Origin: Clostridia bacterium
GTDB taxonomy: Bacteria; Bacillota; Clostridia; UBA1381
DNA length: 13,661 nt
Assembly (NCBI GenBank): GCA_900751685.1
Contig: CAADSR010000387.1
Location: 1-13,661 of the forward strand
Reading direction: 5' to 3'
The position numbers and the translations under genes were made by a program. Below the pieces are notes generated by a model. The model saw only the letters and a list, made by a program, of their open reading frames with translations. It was not told where the DNA came from and did not search any database. Positions 1 through 7,100 of the stretch are shown here, in pieces (the stretch's first letter is position 1; each line of letters opens with the position of its first letter).

Positions 1-491
1 GCAATGCGTCCGCGAAGATCCGTTTCGATCCGTTCCCCCTCCCGGGCGCGCATTGCGCTAAACCCCTCCAACGCCTGCAAAAGGATGCCCTGCACAGCTT
101 TCCATAAGCTCTCCTGGTCTTCTTCCCGGCGCTGTGACTGAAAAATTTCTGTATACTGGGCCACCTGCATGACACTAATATCATCTGCCAGCTCAAATTT
201 ATCACGAAGGCTTTTTAACGCTTCTATGTAGCTCCTGGCCAAATCTTCATTTAAGATAATATCCTTATCCGCCTGTTCATAGCTTTCAATATTTATAAAA
301 ACGTCCACTTTTCCCCGGGCCATCTGGGCGGAAACTTCAGAGCGGACTTTATCTTCCAGAAAGGCGTAATAACGCGGCACCTTGATATTGTAATCCGAAA
401 ACCGGTGGTTGACAGATTTGATCTCTACAGAAATCTTTTTCCCATCCACCACAGCCTCCTGCCGGCCATAGCCTGTCATACTTTTTATCAT
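1..491 (-). CDS. yicC: YicC/YloC family endoribonuclease (partial, 3' end missing)
   Basis: The gene runs leftward from an ATG at 491 and is open at the window edge: 163 codons are visible of a family that is usually about 290 residues, so roughly the C-terminal 45% is missing. The N-terminus MIKSMTGYGR followed by EIKSVNHRF, RGKVDV and a later REGERIETDL are the hallmark motifs of the YicC N-terminal domain. Family members are endoribonucleases (E. coli YicC promotes decay of the RyhB sRNA; B. subtilis YloC is the homologue). The start is supported by AAAGGA about 8 bases upstream. In many Firmicutes this gene is followed by remA, gmk and rpoZ, which may lie beyond the left edge (inference). 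It is divergent from rqcH, as yloC and yloA are also near neighbours in B. subtilis. Family assignment is firm; the precise RNA targets are unknown. Confidence 0.93.
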   Translation of the reverse strand, partial: MIKSMTGYGRQEAVVDGKKISVEIKSVNHRFSDYNIKVPRYYAFLEDKVRSEVSAQMARGKVDVFINIESYEQADKDIILNEDLARSYIEALKSLRDKFELADDISVMQVAQYTEIFQSQRREEDQESLWKAVQGILLQALEGFSAMRAREGERIETDLRGRI

Positions 492-543
492 CCCACTGTC
501 CTTTCTACTCTAAAACAAACAAAATTTATCCATTATTCAAATT

Positions 544-553
544 AGTATACCAC
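544..553 (-). promoter_or_regulatory. Extended -10 promoter for yicC
   Basis: Read on the minus strand, GTGGTATACT contains TGn directly before TATACT, an extended -10 element. The best -35 candidate about 17 bases further upstream (567-572, TGTTAA) is poor, which fits an extended -10 promoter. It lies about 50 bases upstream of the yicC start codon. Confidence 0.55.
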
Positions 554-650
554 ATCTTGAAGAGAATTAACACTCTTTTTTCTAAAAATTCAAAAAAAGT
601 TTATATTTTTCCCGGCTCCAGCCGTTTTCTTTGGGAATACTAGAAATAAG

Positions 651-679
651 TTGCAAACCAATAAACTTTAGAGTATAAT
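651..679 (+). promoter_or_regulatory. Sigma-A type promoter for rqcH
   Basis: TTGCAA (651-656) and a perfect TATAAT (674-679) are separated by 17 bases. Transcription would start near 686, about 30 bases ahead of the rqcH start codon, leaving a short leader that contains the Shine-Dalgarno sequence TAAGGAG (699-705). Confidence 0.8.
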
Positions 680-715
680 TGACTCAAATGAACATCAATA
701 AGGAGTTTTGAATCT

Positions 716-2461
716 ATGGCACTTGACGCATTGGCAATCCGTTGCCTTACAAAAGAATTGTCTGCCGCTGCCACCGGCAGCCGGATCGATAAAATACACC
801 AGCCGGAGCGGGATGAGATCCTGCTCCACCTGCGCTCGTTCACCCAGTCCTATAAGCTGGTCCTTTCTGCCAGCCCGTCCCATCCAAGGGCGCATTTCAC
901 CCGGGAAACAAAAGAAAACCCAAAAACGCCGCCCATGTTTTGTATGCTGCTGCGCAAGCATTTGTCTGGGGGAAAAATCACAGCAGTACGCCAAATTGAC
1001 TTTGAGCGGATCATTGTGCTGGATATTGAAAGCTATGACGAATTGGGAGACCTTACAACAAAGCATTTGACCGCTGAACTGATGGGGCGTCATTCCAACC
1101 TGATCTTGACCGATCATCAGGACCGGATCATCGACTGCATCAAACACGTTGATTTTACGGTCAGCTCAGTCCGCCAGGTAATGCCTGGGAGAACCTATAC
1201 TGCCCCGCCTGCCCAAGACAAAATAGAGCTGCCTGACATCTTCCCGGGTCAATTTCATCTGTCCCCGGCCCCAGGCCTTCCTGCGGACAAACTGCTGATG
1301 AATACCATTTCCGGCATCAGCCCGCTGACAGCCCGGGAAATCGTTTACACCGCTTTTGGACGCATTGATGCCGGAGCAGGCGTCTTGACGGGACCGGAAA
1401 TTGAAAAACTCGAAAAGGCTGTCCTTGAATTTGCTTCAAAGCTCCGCGCGGGCCAGTTCCGTCCGTGCCTGATCACCGATAACAGCGGAAAGATCCTGGA
1501 TTTTTCCGCTGTAGAGATCAAGCAATATGAATCCTTGGCGGCAATCACATTTTTTGACCAGCTCAGTGACGTTTTATTTGCTTTTTATAACGGGCGGGAT
1601 AAGGCTGCACGAATGAAGCAAAAAAGCGCTGACCTTGTAAAGCTCTTAAATAACCACCTGGAGCGGGCTGCAAAAAAACTGGTGATCCAGAAAAAAACAG
1701 TCGCAGATGCGGAAAATAAAGACCGGTATAAAATCTACGGTGACCTGCTGACCGCAAACCTTTACCGCATCAAAGACGGTGCACAGAGCATTGAGCTGGA
1801 AAACTATTATGAGCCGGACAGCCCTGTCATTTCTGTTTCCCTAAACCCGCAGTTTTCCCCGTCCCAAAACGCCCAGCGGTACTATAAGCGTTACACTAAA
1901 GCAAAAACAGCTGAGGTGGAGGTGGCCAAACAGATCCAGTCAAACCTGGCGGACATCGATTATCTGGAAAGCACCCTGGCGGCCGTTGAAAATGCCTCCA
2001 GTGAGGCGGACCTAAACGCGATCCGCACAGAGCTTGCAGAAGAAGGCTATTTAAAACGCAAGACCGCCGTAAAAAAGAAACAACAGCAGGCTTCTACAAA
2101 ACCCCTCCATTTTGTTTCCTCCGATGGCTTTGATATTTATGTCGGAAAAAACAACACACAAAACGACTACCTGACCCTGCGGTTCGCCAATTCCTCCGAC
2201 TTATGGTTCCACACAAAAAACATCCACGGCTCCCATACGGTCATTAAGCTGGGCCTGGACAAGGAAGTCCCAAAGCAAACGCTTTTAGAGGCTGCCCAGC
2301 TAGCCGCTTATTTTTCAAAAGGACGTGATTCCTCCCAGGTCCCGGTGGATTACACCCAAATCAAAAATGTTAAAAAACCAAACGGCGCAAAGCCCGGAAT
2401 GGTCATCTATGATTCTTATAACACGATTTATGTAACACCAAAATTACTGGAAGAAGCTTGA
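716..2461 (+). CDS. rqcH: RqcH/NFACT family ribosome quality control factor
   Basis: This 581-residue protein belongs to the NFACT (Rqc2/NEMF/FbpA) family. In bacteria RqcH binds obstructed 50S subunits carrying peptidyl-tRNA and recruits tRNA-Ala to add C-terminal alanine tails that mark the stalled chain for degradation. The NFACT-N domain covers about residues 1-240 (MALDALAIRCLTKEL start, RIDKIHQP, TPPMFCMLLRKHL, GRHSN at 125-129). A helical/coiled-coil middle spans about 280-450, and the NFACT-R domain about 462-575 (DLWFHTKNIHGSH at 495-507). At residues 97-98, where B. subtilis RqcH has the functionally important Asp-Arg pair, this protein has Glu-Arg, a conservative change. The ATG at 716 is set by AAGGAG ten bases upstream. 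Older annotation as a fibronectin-binding protein is a historical label. The gene stands alone on its strand, divergent from yicC and convergent with rnj. Confidence 0.95.
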   Translation: MALDALAIRCLTKELSAAATGSRIDKIHQPERDEILLHLRSFTQSYKLVLSASPSHPRAHFTRETKENPKTPPMFCMLLRKHLSGGKITAVRQIDFERIIVLDIESYDELGDLTTKHLTAELMGRHSNLILTDHQDRIIDCIKHVDFTVSSVRQVMPGRTYTAPPAQDKIELPDIFPGQFHLSPAPGLPADKLLMNTISGISPLTAREIVYTAFGRIDAGAGVLTGPEIEKLEKAVLEFASKLRAGQFRPCLITDNSGKILDFSAVEIKQYESLAAITFFDQLSDVLFAFYNGRDKAARMKQKSADLVKLLNNHLERAAKKLVIQKKTVADAENKDRYKIYGDLLTANLYRIKDGAQSIELENYYEPDSPVISVSLNPQFSPSQNAQRYYKRYTKAKTAEVEVAKQIQSNLADIDYLESTLAAVENASSEADLNAIRTELAEEGYLKRKTAVKKKQQQASTKPLHFVSSDGFDIYVGKNNTQNDYLTLRFANSSDLWFHTKNIHGSHTVIKLGLDKEVPKQTLLEAAQLAAYFSKGRDSSQVPVDYTQIKNVKKPNGAKPGMVIYDSYNTIYVTPKLLEEA

Positions 2462-2486
2462 TATTGAAATAATATGCTATAACGCA

Positions 2487-2522
2487 AAAATCCCCTGCCG
2501 GCTAAAGCCGGCAGGGGATTTT
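2487..2522. terminator. Bidirectional intrinsic terminator between rqcH and rnj
   Basis: A perfect 16-bp inverted repeat (2487-2502 with 2507-2522) closes on a TAAA tetraloop. The GC-rich core is CCCCTGCCGGC, and the arm ends are A4 on the left and T4 on the right. It therefore gives a hairpin plus T-tract in both directions. It sits 25 bases after the rqcH stop and 3 bases after the rnj stop, so it can serve both convergent genes. Confidence 0.93.
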
Positions 2523-2525
2523 GTA

Positions 2526-4193
2526 TTAAACCTCTTCTATGATCGGCAGGATCATTGGATTCCGTTTGGTACGGTCATAAATATAGCGGGCCACATTGTT
2601 TTTCAATGTGTTTTTCATCATGGACCATTCCCCGATTTGTTTGGATAGACAGCCTTCTATACTTTGGGCGGCAACTTTCCGCACGCCGTCGATCAGGCCT
2701 TCCGCCTCCCGCACATAGACAAATCCACGGGAAATGATATCCGGCCGGGAAACGATTTTCTTATCCTCTGATGAGATCGTTACAACAACGATGATCAAAC
2801 CATCCTGGGATAAATGCTTCCGGTCCCGTAAAACGATATTTCCCACATCGCCGACTCCTAACCCATCTACAAGGATCTTTCCTGCCGGAACACTTCCTGC
2901 TACTTTTGCAGTGCGTTCATCCAGCTCCAAAACGCTGCCGTTATTAAGGATAAACGTCTTTTTCGGGTCTACTCCAACGGTCTCCGCCAGCTGAGAATGC
3001 AGCACCAAATGGCGGTGCTCCCCATGGACAGGAATAAAGAACTTCGGCCGCACCAGGGACAGGATCAATTTTAATTCCTCCTGGCATGCGTGCCCGGATA
3101 CATGGACCTCAGCCAAAGATTTATAAATGACTTCAGCACCGATTTTAAATAGCTCGTTTACAACACTGGACACGGACTTTTCATTGCCCGGGATCGGTGT
3201 CGCGGAAATAATGATCAAATCATCTTTTGTCACTTCTACCTTCCGATGGTCTGAAAACGCCATCCTGGTAAGGGCGCTCATGGGCTCGCCCTGGCTCCCG
3301 GTTGTAATGATGACCAGCTGGTTTGGACGGTATTTGCCGATATGGTCCAGATTGATCAAAACACCCTCCGGGATTTTCATATATCCTAAAAGAATCGAGA
3401 TCTCTACGATATTTTCCATACTCCGTCCGGAAACCGCGACTTTCCGTCCATTTTTGACTGCCGCATCAATGATTTGCTGTACACGGTGTACATTGGATGC
3501 GAATGTCGCTACGATGATCCGCTTGTTGCAATTTTTAAAAATCTGCTCAAACTTATCACCGACGCTTTTTTCACTCATCGCATAGCCCGGGCGTTCTACG
3601 TTGGTGGAATCCGACATCAGTGCAAGGACGCCTTCCTTCCCCAGCTCACCCAAACGTGTTAAATCGATCACATCACCGACGATTGGTGTAGTATCGATCT
3701 TAAAGTCTCCCATATGGATGACTGTCCCGACCGGCGTTTTGATCGCCAGTGCAACAGAATCCGCAATGGAATGGTTAGTGCGGATAAATTCCACACTAAA
3801 ATTCTGTCCTGCTTTTGTCACGCCGCCTGCTTTCACGCGGTTCAATTTGACCTTAGAAAGCAGGTTATGCTCCTTAAGCTTATGCTCTACCAACCCCAAA
3901 GTCAAACGTGTCCCATAAACAGGTACATTGATCGCTTTGAGGAAATACGGAAGTCCTCCAATATGGTCCTCATGACCATGGGTCAGAAAAATGCCCTTTA
4001 CTTTCGACCAGTTCTTTTCCAGATAGGAAATATCATTGATCACTAAGTCTACACCGGGCATATCATCATCCGGGAACGCCATACCGCAGTCCACCATGAT
4101 GATTTCATTTCCGTACTCCAGCGCCGTCAGGTTTTTCCCAATCTCGTCCAGTCCGCCTAACGGTATAATTTTCAGTTTTGTTTTTTTTGCCAC
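2526..4193 (-). CDS. rnj: Ribonuclease J
   Basis: The 555-residue product is a metallo-beta-lactamase/beta-CASP ribonuclease that acts as 5'-3' exonuclease and endonuclease in mRNA decay and rRNA maturation in Firmicutes. Visible catalytic features are the metal-binding HGHEDHIGG (H73, H75, D77, H78 region, residues 72-80), NHS with H141, MGDFKID with D163, SDSTN (194-198), HVSGH (364-368) and the late histidine in PVHGEHRHL (390). A C-terminal dimerisation/accessory domain follows from about 450. All metal ligands are retained, so the protein resembles active J1 more than degenerate J2-type copies. The start codon is GTG at 4193, placed by AGAGG (4203-4207) nine bases upstream; the next codons include an uninterrupted A8 run (Lys-Lys-Thr). 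The length is that of full family members. It has its own promoter but no terminator was seen between it and the upstream PLP-enzyme gene, so read-through is possible. Confidence 0.96.
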   Translation of the reverse strand: MAKKTKLKIIPLGGLDEIGKNLTALEYGNEIIMVDCGMAFPDDDMPGVDLVINDISYLEKNWSKVKGIFLTHGHEDHIGGLPYFLKAINVPVYGTRLTLGLVEHKLKEHNLLSKVKLNRVKAGGVTKAGQNFSVEFIRTNHSIADSVALAIKTPVGTVIHMGDFKIDTTPIVGDVIDLTRLGELGKEGVLALMSDSTNVERPGYAMSEKSVGDKFEQIFKNCNKRIIVATFASNVHRVQQIIDAAVKNGRKVAVSGRSMENIVEISILLGYMKIPEGVLINLDHIGKYRPNQLVIITTGSQGEPMSALTRMAFSDHRKVEVTKDDLIIISATPIPGNEKSVSSVVNELFKIGAEVIYKSLAEVHVSGHACQEELKLILSLVRPKFFIPVHGEHRHLVLHSQLAETVGVDPKKTFILNNGSVLELDERTAKVAGSVPAGKILVDGLGVGDVGNIVLRDRKHLSQDGLIIVVVTISSEDKKIVSRPDIISRGFVYVREAEGLIDGVRKVAAQSIEGCLSKQIGEWSMMKNTLKNNVARYIYDRTKRNPMILPIIEEV

Positions 4194-4300
4194 GTAATTT
4201 TACCTCTTCTTTCTTTATTGACTTTCATAAGCCATATTTTTCCGTTCACATTTTACAAAAGTTCGTTTTGCCAAATCCGTCCGTTTTTTGCACTTTTTTT

Positions 4301-4330
4301 ATTATACCACAAATATTGTCCTTTAGTCAA
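4301..4330 (-). promoter_or_regulatory. Sigma-A type extended -10 promoter for rnj
   Basis: On the minus strand TTGACT (4325-4330) is followed after 18 bases by a perfect TATAAT (4301-4306), preceded by TGG so that an extended -10 is also present. It begins only 8 bases past the stop codon of the upstream PLP-enzyme gene and leaves a leader of about 100 bases before the GTG start. Confidence 0.85.
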
Positions 4331-4337
4331 ATTAAAT

Positions 4338-5624
4338 TTATTTTTGTGCCAGCTCCCGCATCTTTTCAGCTGCTACCATGATGCCAAGCTTTGCCGACTC
4401 GTAAGTCAGCCCGCCCTGCATATAAGCAATATACGGCGGCTGCATCGGCCCGTCCGCTGAAAGCTCGATAGACGCTCCCTGTACAAAGGCCCCGGCAGCC
4501 ATGATCACCTGCGCCTGGTAGCCCGGCATATCCCAAGGTTCAGGACACACAAAAGAATCCACCGGGGCGCCTTTTTGAATGCCCTGGCAAAAAGCTTTTA
4601 ATTTTTCCGGCTCCTCAAAGCGGATGGACTGGATGATGTCACAGCGCTGCGCATCCTTTGGCGGGTCTACAGTATATCCCATCGTGTCAAACACTGCGGC
4701 GCAAAGGACAGCGGCTTTAAGGGCTTGTCCTACTGTGTGGGGGGCCATAAAAAACCCCTGGTACAACTGTCGGTTGAAGCCCAGGCTCGCCCCGCATTCT
4801 TTCCCGATCCCCACAGAAGTCAGCCGGTTCGCTGCCATTTCCACATAAACAGCCTTGCCTGCGATATATCCTCCTGTGGGCGCAAGCCCGCCCCCTGGAT
4901 TTTTAATCAATGACCCGGCAATCAAATCTGCGCCAAAGGCTGTGGGCTCCTGCTCCTGTACGAACTCCCCGTAACAATTGTCTACGATACAAATTGTCTC
5001 CGGGGAAATTTTCTTAATAAACGCAATAAGCTCCCCGATCTGGCTGCTGCTGTAGGTCGGGCGCCACCCGTAGCCTTTCGAACGCTGGATCGTTACAGCT
5101 TTGACCTTGCGGCGCATCAATGCTGTTCCAATGGCCTCCAGGTCAGGCATCCCGTCTTTTTTAAGTTCGATCTGTTCATAGCAAACACCAAAATCAGAAA
5201 GCGACCCGCCTCCCGGTGTTCCCGAAATACCAATAACCTCTTCTAACGTGTCATAAGGCTTTCCTGTGGCGGAAAGCAGCACGTCTCCTGGCCGCAGCAC
5301 TGCAAACAAAGCAGTTGAGATCGTATGTGTCCCTGAAATAAACTGGTGGCGCACCAGTGCATCCTCCGCCTCAAATACCTGTGCATATACCTTATCCAAC
5401 GTATCCCTGCCTAAGTCATCATAGCCATATCCTGTGGTTTCGGCAAAGTGGGCTTCCGACACCCTATGGTCTGAAAATGCTTTCATTACCTTCCATTGGT
5501 TCAAGGCTGCGGTCTCCTCGATTCGCGCAAATTGCCCCGCCACATCCTGCTCCGCTTTTTCCACCAATCCTAAAACGTTCTCTGAAACACCAAAGTTCCG
5601 GAGGATAAATTCTTTCTGGTCCAT
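4338..5624 (-). CDS. PLP-dependent methionine gamma-lyase family protein ('aluminium resistance' family, YnbB-like)
   Basis: The 428-residue protein is a fold-type I pyridoxal-phosphate enzyme of the family called methionine gamma-lyase/aluminium resistance protein (B. subtilis YnbB). Diagnostic stretches are AETTGYGYDDLGRDTLD (61-77), RHQFISGTHTI (92-102), the cofactor-contacting IVDNCYGEF (213-221, Asp215) and GSLIKNPGGGLAPTGGY (237-253), in which Lys241 should form the Schiff base. The C-terminus carries PPYIAYMQGGLTYESAKLGI, also typical. Its cellular reaction is not established; the family names rest on distant similarity to Cys/Met gamma-lyases, so substrate assignment would be a guess. 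The ATG at 5624 is placed by GAGAGGG six bases upstream. It precedes rnj on the same strand with no terminator between. The gene is complete with no missing motif. Confidence 0.93.
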   Translation of the reverse strand: MDQKEFILRNFGVSENVLGLVEKAEQDVAGQFARIEETAALNQWKVMKAFSDHRVSEAHFAETTGYGYDDLGRDTLDKVYAQVFEAEDALVRHQFISGTHTISTALFAVLRPGDVLLSATGKPYDTLEEVIGISGTPGGGSLSDFGVCYEQIELKKDGMPDLEAIGTALMRRKVKAVTIQRSKGYGWRPTYSSSQIGELIAFIKKISPETICIVDNCYGEFVQEQEPTAFGADLIAGSLIKNPGGGLAPTGGYIAGKAVYVEMAANRLTSVGIGKECGASLGFNRQLYQGFFMAPHTVGQALKAAVLCAAVFDTMGYTVDPPKDAQRCDIIQSIRFEEPEKLKAFCQGIQKGAPVDSFVCPEPWDMPGYQAQVIMAAGAFVQGASIELSADGPMQPPYIAYMQGGLTYESAKLGIMVAAEKMRELAQK

Positions 5625-5719
5625 AGTTTTCCCTCTCTTACTCTATTTCCGGCAATTGATTCCCGGCTTTGTTTTTTAACTGCATCCGCTTGTCCCAGTA
5701 AATATTCTACATCAGAAGT

Positions 5720-5748
5720 ATTGTAGTATATTTCCTTATTTTTGTCAA
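5720..5748 (-). promoter_or_regulatory. Sigma-A type promoter for the PLP-enzyme gene
   Basis: On the minus strand a perfect TTGACA (5743-5748) and TACAAT (5720-5725) are 17 bases apart. The predicted start near 5713 leaves an approximately 90-base leader before the ATG at 5624. Confidence 0.85.
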
Positions 5749-5821
5749 TATCGCCCCTGTATCCTCAGTTAAATGATACTGCTGATCTAATACTTATTTT
5801 GTCAAACTCTTCCCCCACATC

Positions 5822-5850
5822 TTGTTATTCCTTTTTGTTTATGATATAAT
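5822..5850 (+). promoter_or_regulatory. Promoter of the seven-gene ABM-radical SAM-stalk-potABCD operon
   Basis: TTGTTA (5822-5827) and a perfect TATAAT (5845-5850) are 17 bases apart, and TGA precedes the hexamer to give an extended -10. No other convincing promoter was seen before potD, so this site probably drives the whole unit. No riboswitch-like fold or clear operator was recognised in the short leader (about 5857-5883). Confidence 0.8.
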
Positions 5851-5883
5851 ATATGCGTTCTTTTAAATGAAAGGAGCCTTTTT

Positions 5884-6186
5884 ATGATTACCATTATTGC
5901 TAAATTCCGTGTAAAGGAAACAGAGATCCCAGCCTTTGAAAAGCTTGCTTCTGTAGTTGCCCAGGCAACCCGCCGGGAACGGGGAAACTTAAGCTATCAA
6001 ATTTATCAAAGCCGTAAAACAGCGAATGAATTTACTTTTATTGAGGAATGGCTCAACGATACTGCGATCGAAAACCATAACCAATCAAAACATTTTCAGG
6101 ATTTCTTACCAGAGGTGGAACGGCTTTTGCTTGCACCGCCCCAAATCGACCAATTTGTCCGCATGAATGCAGTGTTCCGGGGATGA
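5884..6186 (+). CDS. Putative quinol monooxygenase, ABM-domain protein (YgiN-like)
   Basis: This 100-residue protein is a single ABM (antibiotic biosynthesis monooxygenase) domain of the dimeric alpha-beta ferredoxin-like fold. The pattern MITIIAKFRVKET, RRERGNLSYQIYQS, FTFIEEW and the HNQSKHFQDF segment matches YgiN-type small cytoplasmic proteins. Members of the superfamily oxidise quinols or other aromatics without cofactors, but many have no known substrate, so the reaction here is unassigned. The start is fixed by AAAGGAG (5870-5876) seven bases upstream of the ATG. Its stop overlaps the start of the radical SAM gene as ATGA, which implies translational coupling, and it is the first gene of the apparent seven-gene operon. 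Confidence 0.88.
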   Translation: MITIIAKFRVKETEIPAFEKLASVVAQATRRERGNLSYQIYQSRKTANEFTFIEEWLNDTAIENHNQSKHFQDFLPEVERLLLAPPQIDQFVRMNAVFRG

Positions 6187-7082
6187 ATCCACTTGAAAAC
6201 TGCCGTTTATGCCCCCGCTCCTGCGGTGCTGACCGGACCAAAGGTGCGGCCGGCTTTTGCGGCGCGGGTGCGTCTGTAAAAATCGCCCGGGCTGCCTTGC
6301 ATTTTTGGGAAGAGCCATGTATTTCCGGCAGGTCCGGCTCTGGTACGGTCTTTTTCTCCCATTGCAGCCTTCAATGTGTTTATTGCCAGAACTATCAAAT
6401 CAGCACAGGGCACAAAGGGTATTTTCTCTCTATCCCAGAGCTTGCAGACACTTTTTTAAATTTGCAGGAGCAGCATGCCCATAATATCAACCTTGTAACG
6501 CCCACTCATTTTATTCCTCAAACCGCATCTGCCTTGCGCATGGCAAAAAAGAACGGGCTTAACCTGCCTATTGTCTATAACAGCAGCGGCTATGAATGCG
6601 TGGAGGCTTTAAAACAGATGGAAGGGCTTGTTGATATTTATCTTCCGGATTTTAAATATTGGAACGGCCGCTATGCGCTGCAATATTCCAAAGCGCCCGG
6701 CTACCGTCAGGCGGCACAGGCGGCTCTTGCTGAAATGTACCGGCAGGTGGGAACGGTTGTATTCGATCCCTCGGGCCTGTTAAAGCGTGGAATGGTCGTC
6801 CGCCACCTGATGCTGCCCGGCCTGCTTTTTGATTCAAAGAAAATTATAGATTATCTTTTTGATACTTACGGGGATTCTATTTATATCAGCATTATGAGCC
6901 AATATACCCCGCTGCCCCACGTGGCAAAGATCAAAGAACTGAACCGCCCTTTGCCGGCCGGCCACTATGAAGCGATGGTCCGCTACTGTATGGAGCGGGG
7001 TATCACAAATGCCTATATTCAAGATGGAGCTGCTGCAAAAGAATCCTTTATCCCTTCTTTTGATGACCAGCCTCCAAAATAA
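6183..7082 (+). CDS. Radical SAM protein, PflX/PflA-like (COG1313 type)
   Basis: The 299-residue product carries the radical SAM [4Fe-4S] motif CSLQCVYC (CX3CX2C; Cys61, Cys65, Cys68) within the family string SGSGTVFFSHC...CQNYQIS. An N-terminal four-cysteine cluster, CRLCPRSC plus Cys26 (Cys7, 10, 14, 26), is characteristic of the PflX-like branch and may bind a second metal or cluster. VTPTHFIPQ (105-113) and DIYLPDFKYW (151-160) are further family hallmarks. The branch resembles glycyl-radical-enzyme activases, but its targets are mostly uncharacterised, and no glycyl radical enzyme is encoded in this window. It overlaps the upstream ABM gene by four bases and is followed after 18 bases by the exported stalk-domain protein. 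Its own Shine-Dalgarno is weak, so expression probably depends on coupling. Confidence 0.92.
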   Translation: MNPLENCRLCPRSCGADRTKGAAGFCGAGASVKIARAALHFWEEPCISGRSGSGTVFFSHCSLQCVYCQNYQISTGHKGYFLSIPELADTFLNLQEQHAHNINLVTPTHFIPQTASALRMAKKNGLNLPIVYNSSGYECVEALKQMEGLVDIYLPDFKYWNGRYALQYSKAPGYRQAAQAALAEMYRQVGTVVFDPSGLLKRGMVVRHLMLPGLLFDSKKIIDYLFDTYGDSIYISIMSQYTPLPHVAKIKELNRPLPAGHYEAMVRYCMERGITNAYIQDGAAAKESFIPSFDDQPPK

Positions 7083-7100
7083 AACGTTGGAGTAAAAGGA

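Noticed and set aside
688..711. Leaderless mini-ORF MNINKEF just after the predicted rqcH transcription start
   Set aside because: Seven codons only, overlaps the rqcH ribosome binding site and has no supporting signal.
3127..3585. Long open frame on the plus strand opposite rnj, and similar antisense frames opposite rqcH, the PLP gene and the stalk gene
   Set aside because: They lie entirely within well-identified genes on the other strand, resemble no family and have no ribosome sites of note.
5638..5685. A 15-codon minus-strand open frame (MQLKNKAGNQLPEIE) in the leader of the PLP-enzyme gene, ending just before its ribosome site
   Set aside because: No good Shine-Dalgarno and no regulatory codon pattern (no run of one amino acid, no attenuator hairpin). 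A chance frame of this length is expected.
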